Assembly: GCF_029910655.1 (NCBI RefSeq)
Contig: NZ_CP123897.1
Coordinates: 1,612,001-1,676,000 of the forward strand
Source: Methylomonas sp. UP202
Lineage (GTDB): Bacteria; Pseudomonadota; Gammaproteobacteria; Methylococcales; Methylomonadaceae
DNA: 64,000 bases
Reading direction: 5' to 3'
Under the pieces are notes generated by a model. The model had not been told where the DNA came from, did not search any database, and was given only the letters and a program-made list of their open reading frames with translations. Shown here piece by piece: positions 28,601 through 36,133 of the stretch (the first letter of the stretch is position 1; each line of letters begins with the position of its first letter). The position numbers and the translations under genes were made by a program.

Positions 28601-31600
28601 GCTATGCGCTGACCCAATTCTGGACCGGCACTTTGGTACTGTCGGGCAGCGGCGATTGGGACGGCGGTCTGGCCGTGACCGGCGGCACCGTGCAGACTGA
28701 AGGCGGCGCGGCGATCAAGGACACTTGCGCGGTGACCTTATCCGGTGCCGGAGCGCTAAGCATCAGCGCTAGCGAGACGATAGGCACGCTGTCCGGCGGC
28801 AGTTCGGCGGTCGCCGGCATTAGCTTGGATAGCGGCGCGGTATTGACCGTCAATCAAGCGACCGGCAGCAGTTTTTCCGGCGCGATCGCCGGTGCCGGCG
28901 GTTTGACCAAGGCCGGCGCGAACGAGTTGGAACTGTCCGGAACCAATACCTACAGCGGCGCGACCACGGTAACGGCCGGCATGTTGTCGGTTTCGGGCGG
29001 CGACGCCATCGGCGACGATAGCGCGCTCGACATCGCCGGCGGCGCCACGTTGTTTTTATACGACAACGAAACCGCCGGCTCCCTGTCCGGCGCCGGCACC
29101 GTGACCTTGAACAGCGGCAGCCTGACCGTCGGCGGCAATAATGCCTCGACCGGCTTTTCCGGGGTGGTCGAAGACGGAGCCATTGGCGGGAATTTGATTA
29201 AAACCGGCACCGGCACTTTGACCCTGTCAGGCAATAACAGCTATAGCGGAGAAACCACGGTGCGTGGCGGCGGTACCTTGGCGATAGCCTCCGACGCCAA
29301 TCTCGGCGGCGGCGATCTGACCTTGAACGCCGGCACGCTGACGATTAACGCCGCCACGAACATCGATAACAATGTGACCCTGATCGGTGCGGCGACCGTT
29401 TCGAACAGCGCGGCCGCGACCTTGTCCGGCGTGTTGTCCGGCAGCGGCTCGTTGACCAAGCAGGGCAGCGCGGCGTTGACGCTATCCGGCGCCAATACCT
29501 ACAGCGGCGCGACGACGGTATCGGCCGGCACGCTGGCGGTGACCGGCGCACTGGGCGGGACCGGCGGCGTTTCGGTGCAATCCGGGGCGACCTTGGCCGG
29601 CAGCGGCAGTATTTTCGCGGTTAGTTCGACCAATCAATTGACGATACTGGACGGAGCGACGTTGGCTCCCGGCGTGGCCGGCACCAATAACGGCATCGGC
29701 GTGCTGACCGTCAACGGCAATCTGCGGCTCAGCGGCGACATGGCCGCCGAAGTCGGCGGCGACGGCGGCGTGGCCGGCACCGATTTCGACCAAGTCGTCG
29801 TCAACGGCGTCGTCAGCTTGAACGGCGGATCGCTGAGCGTGAGCCGGGTCGGCGCTTACAGTGCCAGCAACGGTGCCACGTATCGGATCATCGACAACGA
29901 CGGCGCCGACGCGGTGTCGGGTAGCGCCGGCACTTTCAACGGCATACCCGAGGGTAGCGACGCGACATTGAACGGCGACATTTATACCGTGCGTTACGCC
30001 AGCGGCACCGGCAACGACGTGGTGCTGACCGCGTTGGTCAACCCACTGGTAACCGAAGTTTCGGCTTCGACCGCCAGCGGCAGTTACAAAGCGGGTGACA
30101 CCGTCACCATTACCGTGACCTTTAACCGGGCCGTGACGGTGACCGGCACGCCGACCTTGGCGCTGAATACCGGCCGCAACGCCAGTTTCAGCGGCGGCTC
30201 GGGCACGACCACGCTGAGTTTCAGCTATGTCGTGCAAGCCGGCGACACCAGCGCCGACCTGGACTACGCGGCCACCACCGCGTTGGCCTTGAGCGGCGGC
30301 GCGATACTGGATAGCTCGACCAGTCTACCGGCGATATTGACCTTGGCCGCGCCCGGCGATCCCGACTCCTTGGGTGCCAACCGCGACATCGTGGTCGATA
30401 CCGAAGAGCCGGCCGCGCCGAGCTTGAGTTTGACCACCGACAGCGGCACCAGTAACAGCGACGCCATCACCAACAGCGGCGCGGTGACGGTGTCCGGTCT
30501 GGAAGGCGGCGCGAGCTGGCAATACAGCAGCGACGGCGGCACGAGCTGGACGACGGGCAGCGGCGCCAGTTTTAGCGTCAGCGGCGATGGGGCCAAGTCG
30601 CTGTTGGTTCGGCAGATCGATATTGCCGGCAATGTCTCGGCCAATTCCGCCGCGCTGGCCTTTACCCTGGATACAGTCTCCGCCGCGCCGAGCTTGGCCT
30701 TGGCCGAGGATAGCGGCGCCAGTGCCGTCGATGGCTTGACCAACAATGGCGTCGTCAATGCGGGCGCTCTGGAAAGCGGCGCCAGTTGGGAATACAGCAT
30801 CGACGGCGGTACGACTTGGGTCGCCGGCAGCGGCGACAGTTTTAGCGTGGCCGGCGACGGCGCCAAGTCGGTGTTGGCGCGGCAGACCGACTTGGCCGGC
30901 AATGCATCGGCTGAGTCGGTCGCATTGACCTTCACGTTGGACACCGCCGCGCCGGCCGCGGCGACCGGAAGCTTGAGCGTGGCCGAAAATGCCGCGAACG
31001 GCACGGCGGTCGGTAGTGTGACGGCCAGCGATCTGCATGCGGTGGTTTACAGTCTGGTTGACGACGCTAACGGCCGCTTCGCGATCGACGCCGCGACCGG
31101 CGCGGTCACCGTCGCCGATGGCGGCCAACTAAATTACGAAGCCGCCGCCAGCCACTCGATCACCGTGCGCGCCACCGACGCGGCCGGCAACAGCCGCGAC
31201 ACCGAACTGAGCGTGACGCTGACCAATGCCAACGACGCGCCGACCGGCACGTTGACGATACGCGGTACGCCGACCGCCGGCGAAACCCTGACGGTCGTCG
31301 ATGCGCTGAGCGACGCCGACGGCAAGGGTAGCGTGGTATATACCTGGAAGGACGGCGACGGCAATGTCCTGGGGACCGGCTCTCGCTTGTTGCTGACCCA
31401 AGCTTTCGTCGATAAAACCATCAGTGTGACAGCCAGTTACACCGACGGCTTGGACAACGCCGAGGAAGTCACTTCCAGCCCTACCGCGGCGGTGGCGATA
31501 GGCATCGTCACCAACGCCACGCAAACCGTGGACTTTAACGCGGGAACCGGCGGTGGACTGGGCGGTTTCGGTGGTTTGGGCGGCTCGTCCGCTGGTGGCG

Positions 31601-32448
31601 CCGGCGGCAATACTCAAACCTCGGTCAACGCGATTGCGCCGCTTGCGGTCGGTCCAGGCGTTGGCGGCGCTGGTGGTGTCGGAGCGACCGGCGCCGGCGG
31701 CACGGTTGGTTCGGGCGGCTCTACTGGCGGCGGTTTGGGTGGCGGCATTGGCGCTGGCGCCGCCGGCGGTTTAGGCGGGGGCTCCGGATTTGGCGGAGCC
31801 GGCTTAAGCGGCGGGCTCGGCGCCGGTGGCGGCGCGGGTTTCGGCACCTCACTGTTTTCCAGCACCGTTGGCGATGGCGGTTTGTCTTCGACCAGCGGGC
31901 AAACCACCTCCTTGCAAATGCAGGCCAGCGTGTCGGCGGATGGCGGCAATGCGTTTACGATGCCGGCTCAAGCACTGTCCAGCCTGGATACCAGCTCGGG
32001 CGTCAGTTTTCAGGCTACCCAGGCCAATGGCGCCAGCCTGCCGAGTTGGGTACGTTTCGATCCCGCGACCGGCGGCTTGAGCGTGCGAGAAGGACAGGGC
32101 GGCGATAACACCGTCGTCAAAATCACCGCGACCGACGGACGGGGCAACCAGACCGTCGTGACCGTGGTGCTGAAACCGCAGAACCGGCCAGGCCAGGGCG
32201 CGGGCGGCGAAGGTCGGAGCGGAGGCGAAGGCCAAAACGGGGCCGGCGAAGGCCGGCCGGGCCAAGGCCAAGGCCAAGGCGGCGGACGCCCCGCTTCCGG
32301 CCGTGGCGGAGAGCCGCGCGCCGAGCTTGGCAAGACGCCGCTAAGCACCCAATTGCAAGCGTTCGGCAGCCAACGCACCCTACGGGATGCCGACACCCTA
32401 TTGAACCATCTGGCGCGAGCGTTCCGCGATCCACGGGACGCCGCATGA
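19684..32448 (+). CDS. giant LEPR-XLL/DUF4347 repetitive surface protein
   Basis: About 4,254 residues from ATG 19684 (GGGAGCAAGACC upstream). The N-terminus is basic and not a Sec signal; it carries the LEPR-XLL motif (LEPRILFDGAAAV, residues 26-38). DUF4347 follows (about 80-240). Then come a CSLREA-like segment (about 245), a glycine-rich stretch (about 380-600), three 115-residue repeats of SATYDxxTNVLTVTG type (about 610-1200) with another domain inserted after the first, and a second LREA segment (about 1350). Some 12-13 autotransporter-type strand repeats (GGLTKTGSGTLTLSG) span about 1455-3290, with cadherin-like domains at about 2420-2640 and a third LREA segment (about 2650). Big/cadherin-like domains (about 3455-3940) and glycine-rich and cadherin-like ends follow. 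No RTX nonapeptides and no beta-barrel. Predicted to be exported by the four genes behind it and to act in adhesion. Confidence 0.92.
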   Translation: MKLFERIRPAGTRHRSKAAPLRAWALEPRILFDGAAAVSADAAQADAPPTADQPPSALDAQHLLDAAAACQFPEAPAARPTAVIFVDSRVRDAETLLAGADPRAEVVMLEAGRDGVQQMADYLADRRDISAISIVAEGGEANVWLGNAWLNNDSIGGYAAQLDTIGQALAADGDLQIYSCNLGRGTEGSAFARTLADLTGADVAVSDGRTGAGGDWDLEVRTGDVSAPAAFSASTMADYDYALATVTVTNNNDSGAGSLRAAIASASSGDTITFNAGMTITLSSGQLAIANNLTIDGDLDDNGSADVTVDANYHSRVLSITSGNVTVDGLTITHGLVSGDGGAYNSVNGGDALGAGISVTGAGTTATFLHSTITGNVAAGGGGNGGSDNGSYGYGGGGGGGWGTTVGGTGGAFNITTPGASGSAGTGGNGGVNGVASASGRGGSSGVSGAGGAGGTSGSANAGGTGGTAGSGGLGFIGGGGGGYGSGGNGSAVVGRGGIGAGALAIGSGATVYMASTSITNNLGAGGGGAGGYGVDGGDGGAGVGGIYNNGAFKYENATIIHTSNYGDGGAGGTSSGGNPGAAGSGGNAGTEWLDGPGSTAAWTPPSPTPSITSATYDASTNVLTVTGTNMTTGDSIDETKLTLTGQGGGTYTLVEQGSITATNATTFSITLDSTNAAAVEALLNKNGTSSLGGTTYNIAGADDWDASVTSGDTSDTTGNGITVTNPTTLIAGDIVVVGINSDDTSPNYRWAFAPLVDIGAGTVIHFTDAGYNNDGNFYSSGSATEGHLTWTVPTDISAGTLINVTGSDIQSYTGESGAIGTSFQTAGEQIIVYQGTSGTTSGATFIYMLDTGQSAFYPAAGQWPSSASAITAQTVSNLPSGLISGTSAVPLMSNIGNTSIGTSGSGAIYGFDNMKYAGITSGTKAELLAAIGNPANWVGDNTNPYTFSGNFTLVSGPTLTSATYNGSTNVLTVTASGMTTGDTIDTTKLTLTGEGGDTYTLAGGYTVTASSSTSFSITLDATDQLNVEGLLNKDGTASAGATTYNLAGAANWDSTASASADTTGNGVTVSSTQTPTLTSATYDTTTGLLVVTGTHLVKQSGATNDIDASLFTLTGQGGSYTLTDTSDVEITSATAFTLTLSATDKAQVNTLLDKNGTSSSGSTTYNLAGADNWNGPITGGSIADTSGNGITVSGINSAAVISGLNGDSVALSGTVTLDAGGNLTVSDAENDVGDWNGASLTVQRGKIGDASIADATSNDVYSFNASGFSDTGSALQTGGATTFATYTNTGGVLTINFNANATTALVQAVMRGIQYANSTPFGDATIRFALSDGTATTNADVSVTSSSIYVTQTSDDSGNDAADGFGLREALARSAAQAGADSVILSNLTSGTTLTLTGSTASLGADDTVTLQGAKTVTIAGSGGGGLVLAGSGTLNLLGASAALTVSADISGASGSLSKINGGALTLSGSNTYGGATSFSNGAVTLNGGAAIPNASALTLGNGASLAVTLGADETIGSLSGSGVTGSFDLGSFTLTTGGDATSTGFDGVLSGTGGLTKTGSGTFTLSGANTYTGATTVSAGTLALSGGSALADTGAVSVAGTLSLNASETIGSLAGAGSVVLGANTLTAGGDNSSTTFSGGISGSGGFTKAGSGTLILSGSNTFSGALTLSGGTLQTASLGSAGSLVMDGGTLAASAGGITSSVGVSVTANGGAFNTTAGNITLNGNLTGTGGISVGGGAGNVLKLAGTNTGYSGTITLNNTIIDIASDSALGTGALAWNGGKLRSTTTARSIGNAITLGGDVTMSGSFALTFTGNVDFGNAARTINSGVDTTFSGVLSNSSGLFTKTGGGTMTLSGANTLTGAVTLSLGGLTLNNASAIANNTAVSVGAGTTLTLGAAKTIGSLAGAGNVALGAFTLTAGDGSNTSFTGVISGSGGLTKTGSGTLTLGGTNTYTGATTISAGTLTTSGNNRIADSSAVTVASGASLTLSSASDRIGSLAGAGTVSLTSSTLEIGGDNTSTSFTGTITGSGATVDKVGSGTLTLALSGTNALTATSRLQASGGTVVLSGTLSGTPELALNGGSYQLASDVSVGQINSYSSGNIDLQSFTLTSDSASSGAFSGVISGSGGLTKLGSGELDLSGTNTYTGATTISAGTLTLSGGGSVLADTTAVTVASGAILNLHAVDDTIGSLAGAGTVTLNSGTLTVAGNASTTFSGILQDGGNSGGFAKAGSGSLTLSGTNTYTGSTAIDAGTLLVTGSLNGAGAGAVNVASGATLAGTGSVNGGLTIASGGTLAPGVAGSNDGVGTLTVTGGLTIASGGSLAADIAGSASYDSVAVTGAVNVSGATLSLSGAHVATKSASGETFTLISNDGSDAITGNFSGLAAAGTVTFNAVALTASYTAGSNSNDFRLTGPVNQGPALGGTFTTAGSVNDNATTTPFANVTYTDADDSSGTFTLTISYTGANGTLSSAGGGLTGSAGSYTLTANSPGALQTLLQALVFTPTDNQAVPAGTVQTTFTLTGNDGTSSGSADSSTVITATSINDAPTDLQLSNNAISVFDGLNATVGTLSASDVDTGQSLTYTLVSGIGDTDNANFTISGTTLSVDNAALTAGQTYSVRIGASDGTDSVEQVFSITVSNDLTVTVTAIDGNAVSSFNADVADGGGLDLREALYYAGTIAGPTTINFAETLSGTITLGGAYTVADGVTLAMDSDTDSRSLTIASQSLNLAGAIGVSVGTGDTLTINSALADDGSVVSNLTKSGAGKLVLGGTNNTSTGGTSGTGLNTASIAGGTLAVAGDANLGTGNLTLSGGILQATGGYPNVIDNDIVLAADSSILVDTGAYLQHTGVLSGSGALTKLGGSTLELAGSSANTYSGGTAISAGYLLTSKSGALGSGGVVIANGASLHLQSAANYSNTISAAGVGADTNGAIRAIGGDNTLSGQITLTGNTKIDTGGNTLTLSGGITDGANSYALTQFWTGTLVLSGSGDWDGGLAVTGGTVQTEGGAAIKDTCAVTLSGAGALSISASETIGTLSGGSSAVAGISLDSGAVLTVNQATGSSFSGAIAGAGGLTKAGANELELSGTNTYSGATTVTAGMLSVSGGDAIGDDSALDIAGGATLFLYDNETAGSLSGAGTVTLNSGSLTVGGNNASTGFSGVVEDGAIGGNLIKTGTGTLTLSGNNSYSGETTVRGGGTLAIASDANLGGGDLTLNAGTLTINAATNIDNNVTLIGAATVSNSAAATLSGVLSGSGSLTKQGSAALTLSGANTYSGATTVSAGTLAVTGALGGTGGVSVQSGATLAGSGSIFAVSSTNQLTILDGATLAPGVAGTNNGIGVLTVNGNLRLSGDMAAEVGGDGGVAGTDFDQVVVNGVVSLNGGSLSVSRVGAYSASNGATYRIIDNDGADAVSGSAGTFNGIPEGSDATLNGDIYTVRYASGTGNDVVLTALVNPLVTEVSASTASGSYKAGDTVTITVTFNRAVTVTGTPTLALNTGRNASFSGGSGTTTLSFSYVVQAGDTSADLDYAATTALALSGGAILDSSTSLPAILTLAAPGDPDSLGANRDIVVDTEEPAAPSLSLTTDSGTSNSDAITNSGAVTVSGLEGGASWQYSSDGGTSWTTGSGASFSVSGDGAKSLLVRQIDIAGNVSANSAALAFTLDTVSAAPSLALAEDSGASAVDGLTNNGVVNAGALESGASWEYSIDGGTTWVAGSGDSFSVAGDGAKSVLARQTDLAGNASAESVALTFTLDTAAPAAATGSLSVAENAANGTAVGSVTASDLHAVVYSLVDDANGRFAIDAATGAVTVADGGQLNYEAAASHSITVRATDAAGNSRDTELSVTLTNANDAPTGTLTIRGTPTAGETLTVVDALSDADGKGSVVYTWKDGDGNVLGTGSRLLLTQAFVDKTISVTASYTDGLDNAEEVTSSPTAAVAIGIVTNATQTVDFNAGTGGGLGGFGGLGGSSAGGAGGNTQTSVNAIAPLAVGPGVGGAGGVGATGAGGTVGSGGSTGGGLGGGIGAGAAGGLGGGSGFGGAGLSGGLGAGGGAGFGTSLFSSTVGDGGLSSTSGQTTSLQMQASVSADGGNAFTMPAQALSSLDTSSGVSFQATQANGASLPSWVRFDPATGGLSVREGQGGDNTVVKITATDGRGNQTVVTVVLKPQNRPGQGAGGEGRSGGEGQNGAGEGRPGQGQGQGGGRPASGRGGEPRAELGKTPLSTQLQAFGSQRTLRDADTLLNHLARAFRDPRDAA

Positions 32449-32471
32449 CTTTATCGACACAGGAATTCGCT

Positions 32472-34055
32472 ATGGCTGAAAACCATTCCCGACCGACCCC
32501 TCGGTTTAATCCCGGCCTGTTGGCGGCGGCGATCGGTGCCGTATGGCTGACCGGTTGTTCGCTGACGCCTTCGCCGCTAACCCAGCAAGAGCGGCAGAGC
32601 CAGATCGGTCTCGATCAGAGTCAGTTGTTCAAGCAACAAGAACCGCTGACCGCGCCGTTGACCTTGTATCAGGCGATGTCGCGGGCACTCAAATATAACC
32701 TGGACCATCGGGTCAAGATGATGGAACGGGCGGTCGCGGAAGGCCAGGCGACCTTGGCCCGCTTCGATTTGTTGCCGGAAGTGGTGGCTTCGGCCGGCTA
32801 TCGCAGCCGCGACAATTTCAACGCCTCGGCCAGTCGCTCGATTTCGACCGGCCGGCAATCGCTGGAAACCTCGACCTCGCAGGACCGCAGCCGCTACCTG
32901 GGCGATTTGAGTCTGCGCTGGAATATTCTGGACTTCGGCGTCAGTTATTTCCGGGCTCAGCAGGAAGGCAACAAGGCCTTGGTGACCGCAGAAAGCCGGC
33001 GCAAGGTCAGCCACAATTTGATGAAGGACGTACGTAGCGCCTATTGGCGAGCCTTGAGCGCGCAGCGAATGACCGCCAAGATTCAACCGGTGCTGGCCGA
33101 AGCCCGCCGCGCCTTGGAACTCGCCAGCCAGGCCGAGGCGGAAAAACTGCGGGCGCCTCTGGAAGCCTTGCGCTATCGAAAAAGCCTGTTGGAAATCGTT
33201 CGCCGCTTGGAAGGCTTATTGGAACAACAGCAATTGGCTAAAGCCGAATTGACCGGCTTGATCAATCTGCCGCCGAATCAGGACTATCAATTGGCCGATG
33301 TCGCGGCCGGCGCGTGGCCCAGCATCGCCACGCCGCAATTGAGTCAGGAACAGCTCGACGAACTGGCCTTGCAACTGCGCCCGGAATTGCGCCAGGAAAT
33401 GTATCAAACCCGGATCGGTTCGGCCGAGGTCAAAAAAGCCATGCTGCGCCTACTGCCTGGCGTCGAGGTGCAATTGGGCGGCAATTACGATTCCAACTCC
33501 TATTTGCTGAATCAAAGCTGGGGTGAAATCGGCACCCAGATTTCCAAAAACCTGTTCGAATTGCTGTCGGCGCCGCAAGCCATCGCCACCGCCGAGACGC
33601 AGGAATCGCTGGCCAACTCGCGGCGCTTGGCCGCGCACATGGCGATTCTGACCCAGGTGCGGCTGGCCCGGCAGCAATTGGCGCTGAGCGAAAACCAATT
33701 GAAATTGACGTCCGAGCTCGACGACATCAATCAGCAGATCCACCATCACGTGTTGAACAGCGAGTTGACCGAAGCGATGAGTTCGTTGGAACGGATACGC
33801 ACGTCGGTCGATTCGGTCTTGTCCGAGTTGCAACGTCACCAAAGTTACGCGGATTCGCAGGATGCGCTGGGTAAATTGTATGTATCCCTGGGCTTCGACC
33901 CATTGCCGGCGACGATGGCCGACGATAGCGTCGATACGCTAGCGCGGGCGATCGAGGCGATCGATCAGGATTGGGCGCAAGGCCGCTTCCCGAGTCAAGC
34001 CACCGACGATCCGACGCCGGAAACCGCCAACGCCGGCCAGGGAGAGCATTCCTGA
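32472..34055 (+). CDS. TolC-family outer-membrane lipoprotein of the LEPR-XLL export locus
   Basis: 527 residues from ATG 32472, chosen for AGGA at a good distance and because it gives a normal lipoprotein signal (LLAAAIGAVWLTGC). An earlier in-frame ATG (32445) overlaps the adhesin stop as ATGA and is a real alternative. The body has two outer-membrane-efflux halves with long coiled helices (for example VKMMERAVAEGQATLARFDLL and LRPELRQEMYQTRIGSAEV). TolC-like trimers form the outer-membrane and periplasmic channel for type I secretion and efflux. The following adaptor gene overlaps by one base (TGATG). Confidence 0.88.
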   Translation: MAENHSRPTPRFNPGLLAAAIGAVWLTGCSLTPSPLTQQERQSQIGLDQSQLFKQQEPLTAPLTLYQAMSRALKYNLDHRVKMMERAVAEGQATLARFDLLPEVVASAGYRSRDNFNASASRSISTGRQSLETSTSQDRSRYLGDLSLRWNILDFGVSYFRAQQEGNKALVTAESRRKVSHNLMKDVRSAYWRALSAQRMTAKIQPVLAEARRALELASQAEAEKLRAPLEALRYRKSLLEIVRRLEGLLEQQQLAKAELTGLINLPPNQDYQLADVAAGAWPSIATPQLSQEQLDELALQLRPELRQEMYQTRIGSAEVKKAMLRLLPGVEVQLGGNYDSNSYLLNQSWGEIGTQISKNLFELLSAPQAIATAETQESLANSRRLAAHMAILTQVRLARQQLALSENQLKLTSELDDINQQIHHHVLNSELTEAMSSLERIRTSVDSVLSELQRHQSYADSQDALGKLYVSLGFDPLPATMADDSVDTLARAIEAIDQDWAQGRFPSQATDDPTPETANAGQGEHS

Positions 34056-34789
34056 TGGGCAAAGCTTGGTTTTTGCTGGTCGGTCTGGCGTTGGCGCCGA
34101 TTTTGCGCGCCGAGCCGGCCGCTGAGACCGAAATCCGCGCGCAGCTGACTTCGCGCAACGCCACCACGCTGTCGGCGGAACTGGCGGCGGTGATTAAGGA
34201 ATTGACGGTGCGCGACGGCGAGCGCTTCAAAAAAGGCCAATTACTGGTCGCTTTCGACTGCTCCATCCAACAAGCGCAATTGGAAAAAGCCCGCGCCACC
34301 GCGCAGGGCGCCGCCAAGACCTACGAAGTCGATCAACGCCTGGCCAAGCTGGAATCGATCAGCGTGCTGGAAGTCGACGTGGCCGCCGCCAAATTGGGCG
34401 AGGCCAAGGCCGACGTGGCGCTGACCCAGGCCGGTCTGGAAAAGTGCAAGATCGCCGCGCCGTTCGACGGCCGGGTCGCCGAATTGAAAGCCCAGCGCCA
34501 TCAACATTTGAAAGTCGGCGATCCGATCATGGATGTGTTGGACGACGGCCAGCTGGAAGTCAAAATGATCGTGCCGTCGCCGTGGCTACGCTGGCTGAAG
34601 TCCGGTCAAGCCTTTTCGGTACATATCGACGAATTGGACCGGGATTTCCCGGCCGAAGTCGTCACCTTGGGCGCCCGCATCGATCCGGTCAGCCAAACCG
34701 TTGCCGTTGTGGGCCGCATCACCGGCAAACACGCCGAATTGCTGGCCGGCATGAGCGGCCGGGCAGCCTTTCCCAATCAAACGCACTAA
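34055..34789 (+). CDS. periplasmic adaptor, HlyD/RND-type, short
   Basis: 244 residues from ATG 34055, one base inside the TolC stop, with GGGAGAG upstream. A signal peptide (WFLLVGLALAPILRA) is followed by a split lipoyl domain (TTLSAELAAVIKELTVRDGERFKKGQLLVAFD and CKIAAPFDGRVAEL), a short coiled hairpin (about 75-135) and a beta-barrel. It is shorter than typical HlyD proteins and lacks an N-terminal cytoplasmic part. It likely bridges the TolC-like channel to an inner-membrane partner; the natural partners are the next two genes. Confidence 0.87.
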   Translation: MGKAWFLLVGLALAPILRAEPAAETEIRAQLTSRNATTLSAELAAVIKELTVRDGERFKKGQLLVAFDCSIQQAQLEKARATAQGAAKTYEVDQRLAKLESISVLEVDVAAAKLGEAKADVALTQAGLEKCKIAAPFDGRVAELKAQRHQHLKVGDPIMDVLDDGQLEVKMIVPSPWLRWLKSGQAFSVHIDELDRDFPAEVVTLGARIDPVSQTVAVVGRITGKHAELLAGMSGRAAFPNQTH

Positions 34790-34792
34790 TTC

Positions 34793-36133
34793 ATGAGCGA
34801 GACCGAGGACGCCCGCTACCGTCAGGCGCGGGGCCTGGCGCTGCTGCTGCAATTGCAACGTCGGGCGCGCGCGGCGGAGGACTTGGCCGCACTCGGCTTC
34901 GTGGCGGTCAACGAAACCCGCGGCTTGGTCGAGTATCGGCAAGCCGCGTTATGGTTGGATCGGCCGTTGCGGCCGATCGCGGCCTTGTCCGGCGTCGCCG
35001 ATGCCGATCCGCAAGCGCCGTATGCGGTCTGGTTGGCGGCGGTGTGCCGCTGGCTGCACGGTGCCGACCGCGTGGCGTCCTTCCATTGTCTACATCTGGA
35101 CGAACTGCCGGAATCGCTGCGCGGCGATTGGCGGCAATGGTTGCCGGCTCAGGCCTTATGGTTGCCGTTGACGGCGCGCGGCCAGCGCATCGGCGGTTTG
35201 TTGCTGGCCAGGGAATCGGCCTGGCTGGACGCCGAAGCGCAACTGCTGGCCGAATTGGCGGACGCTTACGCTCACGCCTGGCAAGCACTGGCGCCGAAAC
35301 CGGCTTGGTATCGGCGCGGGTTCGGCCGGCGTTCGGTCAAGCTGTGGGCCCTGGGCGCGATGCTGGCGCTGATGTGGCCGCTGCGCTTGTCGGTGCTGGC
35401 GCCGGCCGAGATCGTCCCGGCTCGGCCCACGCTGATCCGCGCGCCGCTGGCCGGGGTGGTCGCCGCGTTTCACGTTCAGCCCAATCAAAGCGTCGCGGCC
35501 GGTGAACCGCTGCTGAGCCTGGAAAATACCGATATCGCCAACCGCTTGGAAGTGTCGCGCAAGGCGCTGGCGGTGGCCGAGGCGGAATATCGCAAGACCG
35601 CGCAGCAAGCCATGTTCGATGCCGACAGCAAGGCGGAAGTCGCGGTGCTGAAGGCGCGGATGGATCAGCATGCCGCCGAGGTGGCGTTCATGCAAGGCCA
35701 GTTGGCGCGGGCCGAGGTCGCGGCGCCGCATGCCGGCGTGGCGATCTTCGCCGACGTGCACGACTGGCTGGGTAGGCCGGTGGAATTGGGCGAGCGGATT
35801 TTAATGGTGGCCGATGCCAACCAAGTGGAGCTGGATATTCGTCTGCCGATCGGCGATTTCATCGAATTGGCGGACGGCGGCCCCGCGACGGTGTTTTTGA
35901 ATGTCGACCCTCAGCATCCGATGGAGGCCGAGGTGTATAGCGTCAGTTACCAGACCTCGGCCGAGGCCGGCGACGCGCTGGTGTACCGCGTCAAGGCGCG
36001 TCTGACCGACAGAGAGCGGCCGCCGCGCATCGGCTTGAAGGGGACGGCCAAGCTTTACGGCGAACGGGTGACGCTGTTTTATTACTTGTTTCGGCGGCCG
36101 TTGGCGGCCGCGCGTTTATGGTTGGGATGGTAG
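34793..36133 (+). CDS. GAF-domain HlyD-type membrane adaptor
   Basis: 446 residues. The first 170 residues form a cytoplasmic GAF-like domain (LQRRARAAEDLAALGF, LWLPLTARGQRIGGLLLARE). One transmembrane helix (about 183-202, LWALGAMLALMWPLRLSVLA) is followed by a periplasmic lipoyl domain (TLIRAPLAGVVAAFHVQPNQ), a coiled hairpin (about 245-300) and a barrel. Adaptors with a GAF domain could sense a small molecule or dock a partner on the cytoplasmic side. It starts 3 bp after the short adaptor and overlaps the next gene by 16 bp. Confidence 0.87.
   Translation: MSETEDARYRQARGLALLLQLQRRARAAEDLAALGFVAVNETRGLVEYRQAALWLDRPLRPIAALSGVADADPQAPYAVWLAAVCRWLHGADRVASFHCLHLDELPESLRGDWRQWLPAQALWLPLTARGQRIGGLLLARESAWLDAEAQLLAELADAYAHAWQALAPKPAWYRRGFGRRSVKLWALGAMLALMWPLRLSVLAPAEIVPARPTLIRAPLAGVVAAFHVQPNQSVAAGEPLLSLENTDIANRLEVSRKALAVAEAEYRKTAQQAMFDADSKAEVAVLKARMDQHAAEVAFMQGQLARAEVAAPHAGVAIFADVHDWLGRPVELGERILMVADANQVELDIRLPIGDFIELADGGPATVFLNVDPQHPMEAEVYSVSYQTSAEAGDALVYRVKARLTDRERPPRIGLKGTAKLYGERVTLFYYLFRRPLAAARLWLGW

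Noticed and set aside
20143-32446. Many long minus-strand open frames, several Pro/Val- or Ala/Pro-rich, opposite the giant surface protein
   Set aside because: They mirror the Gly/Thr/Ser repeats of the sense gene, lack ribosome sites and show no domain of their own.
19684-32448. Classical autotransporter or RTX adhesin
   Set aside because: Autotransporter-type strand repeats are present but there is no C-terminal barrel, no nonapeptide GGxGxDxxx run and no ABC transporter gene.
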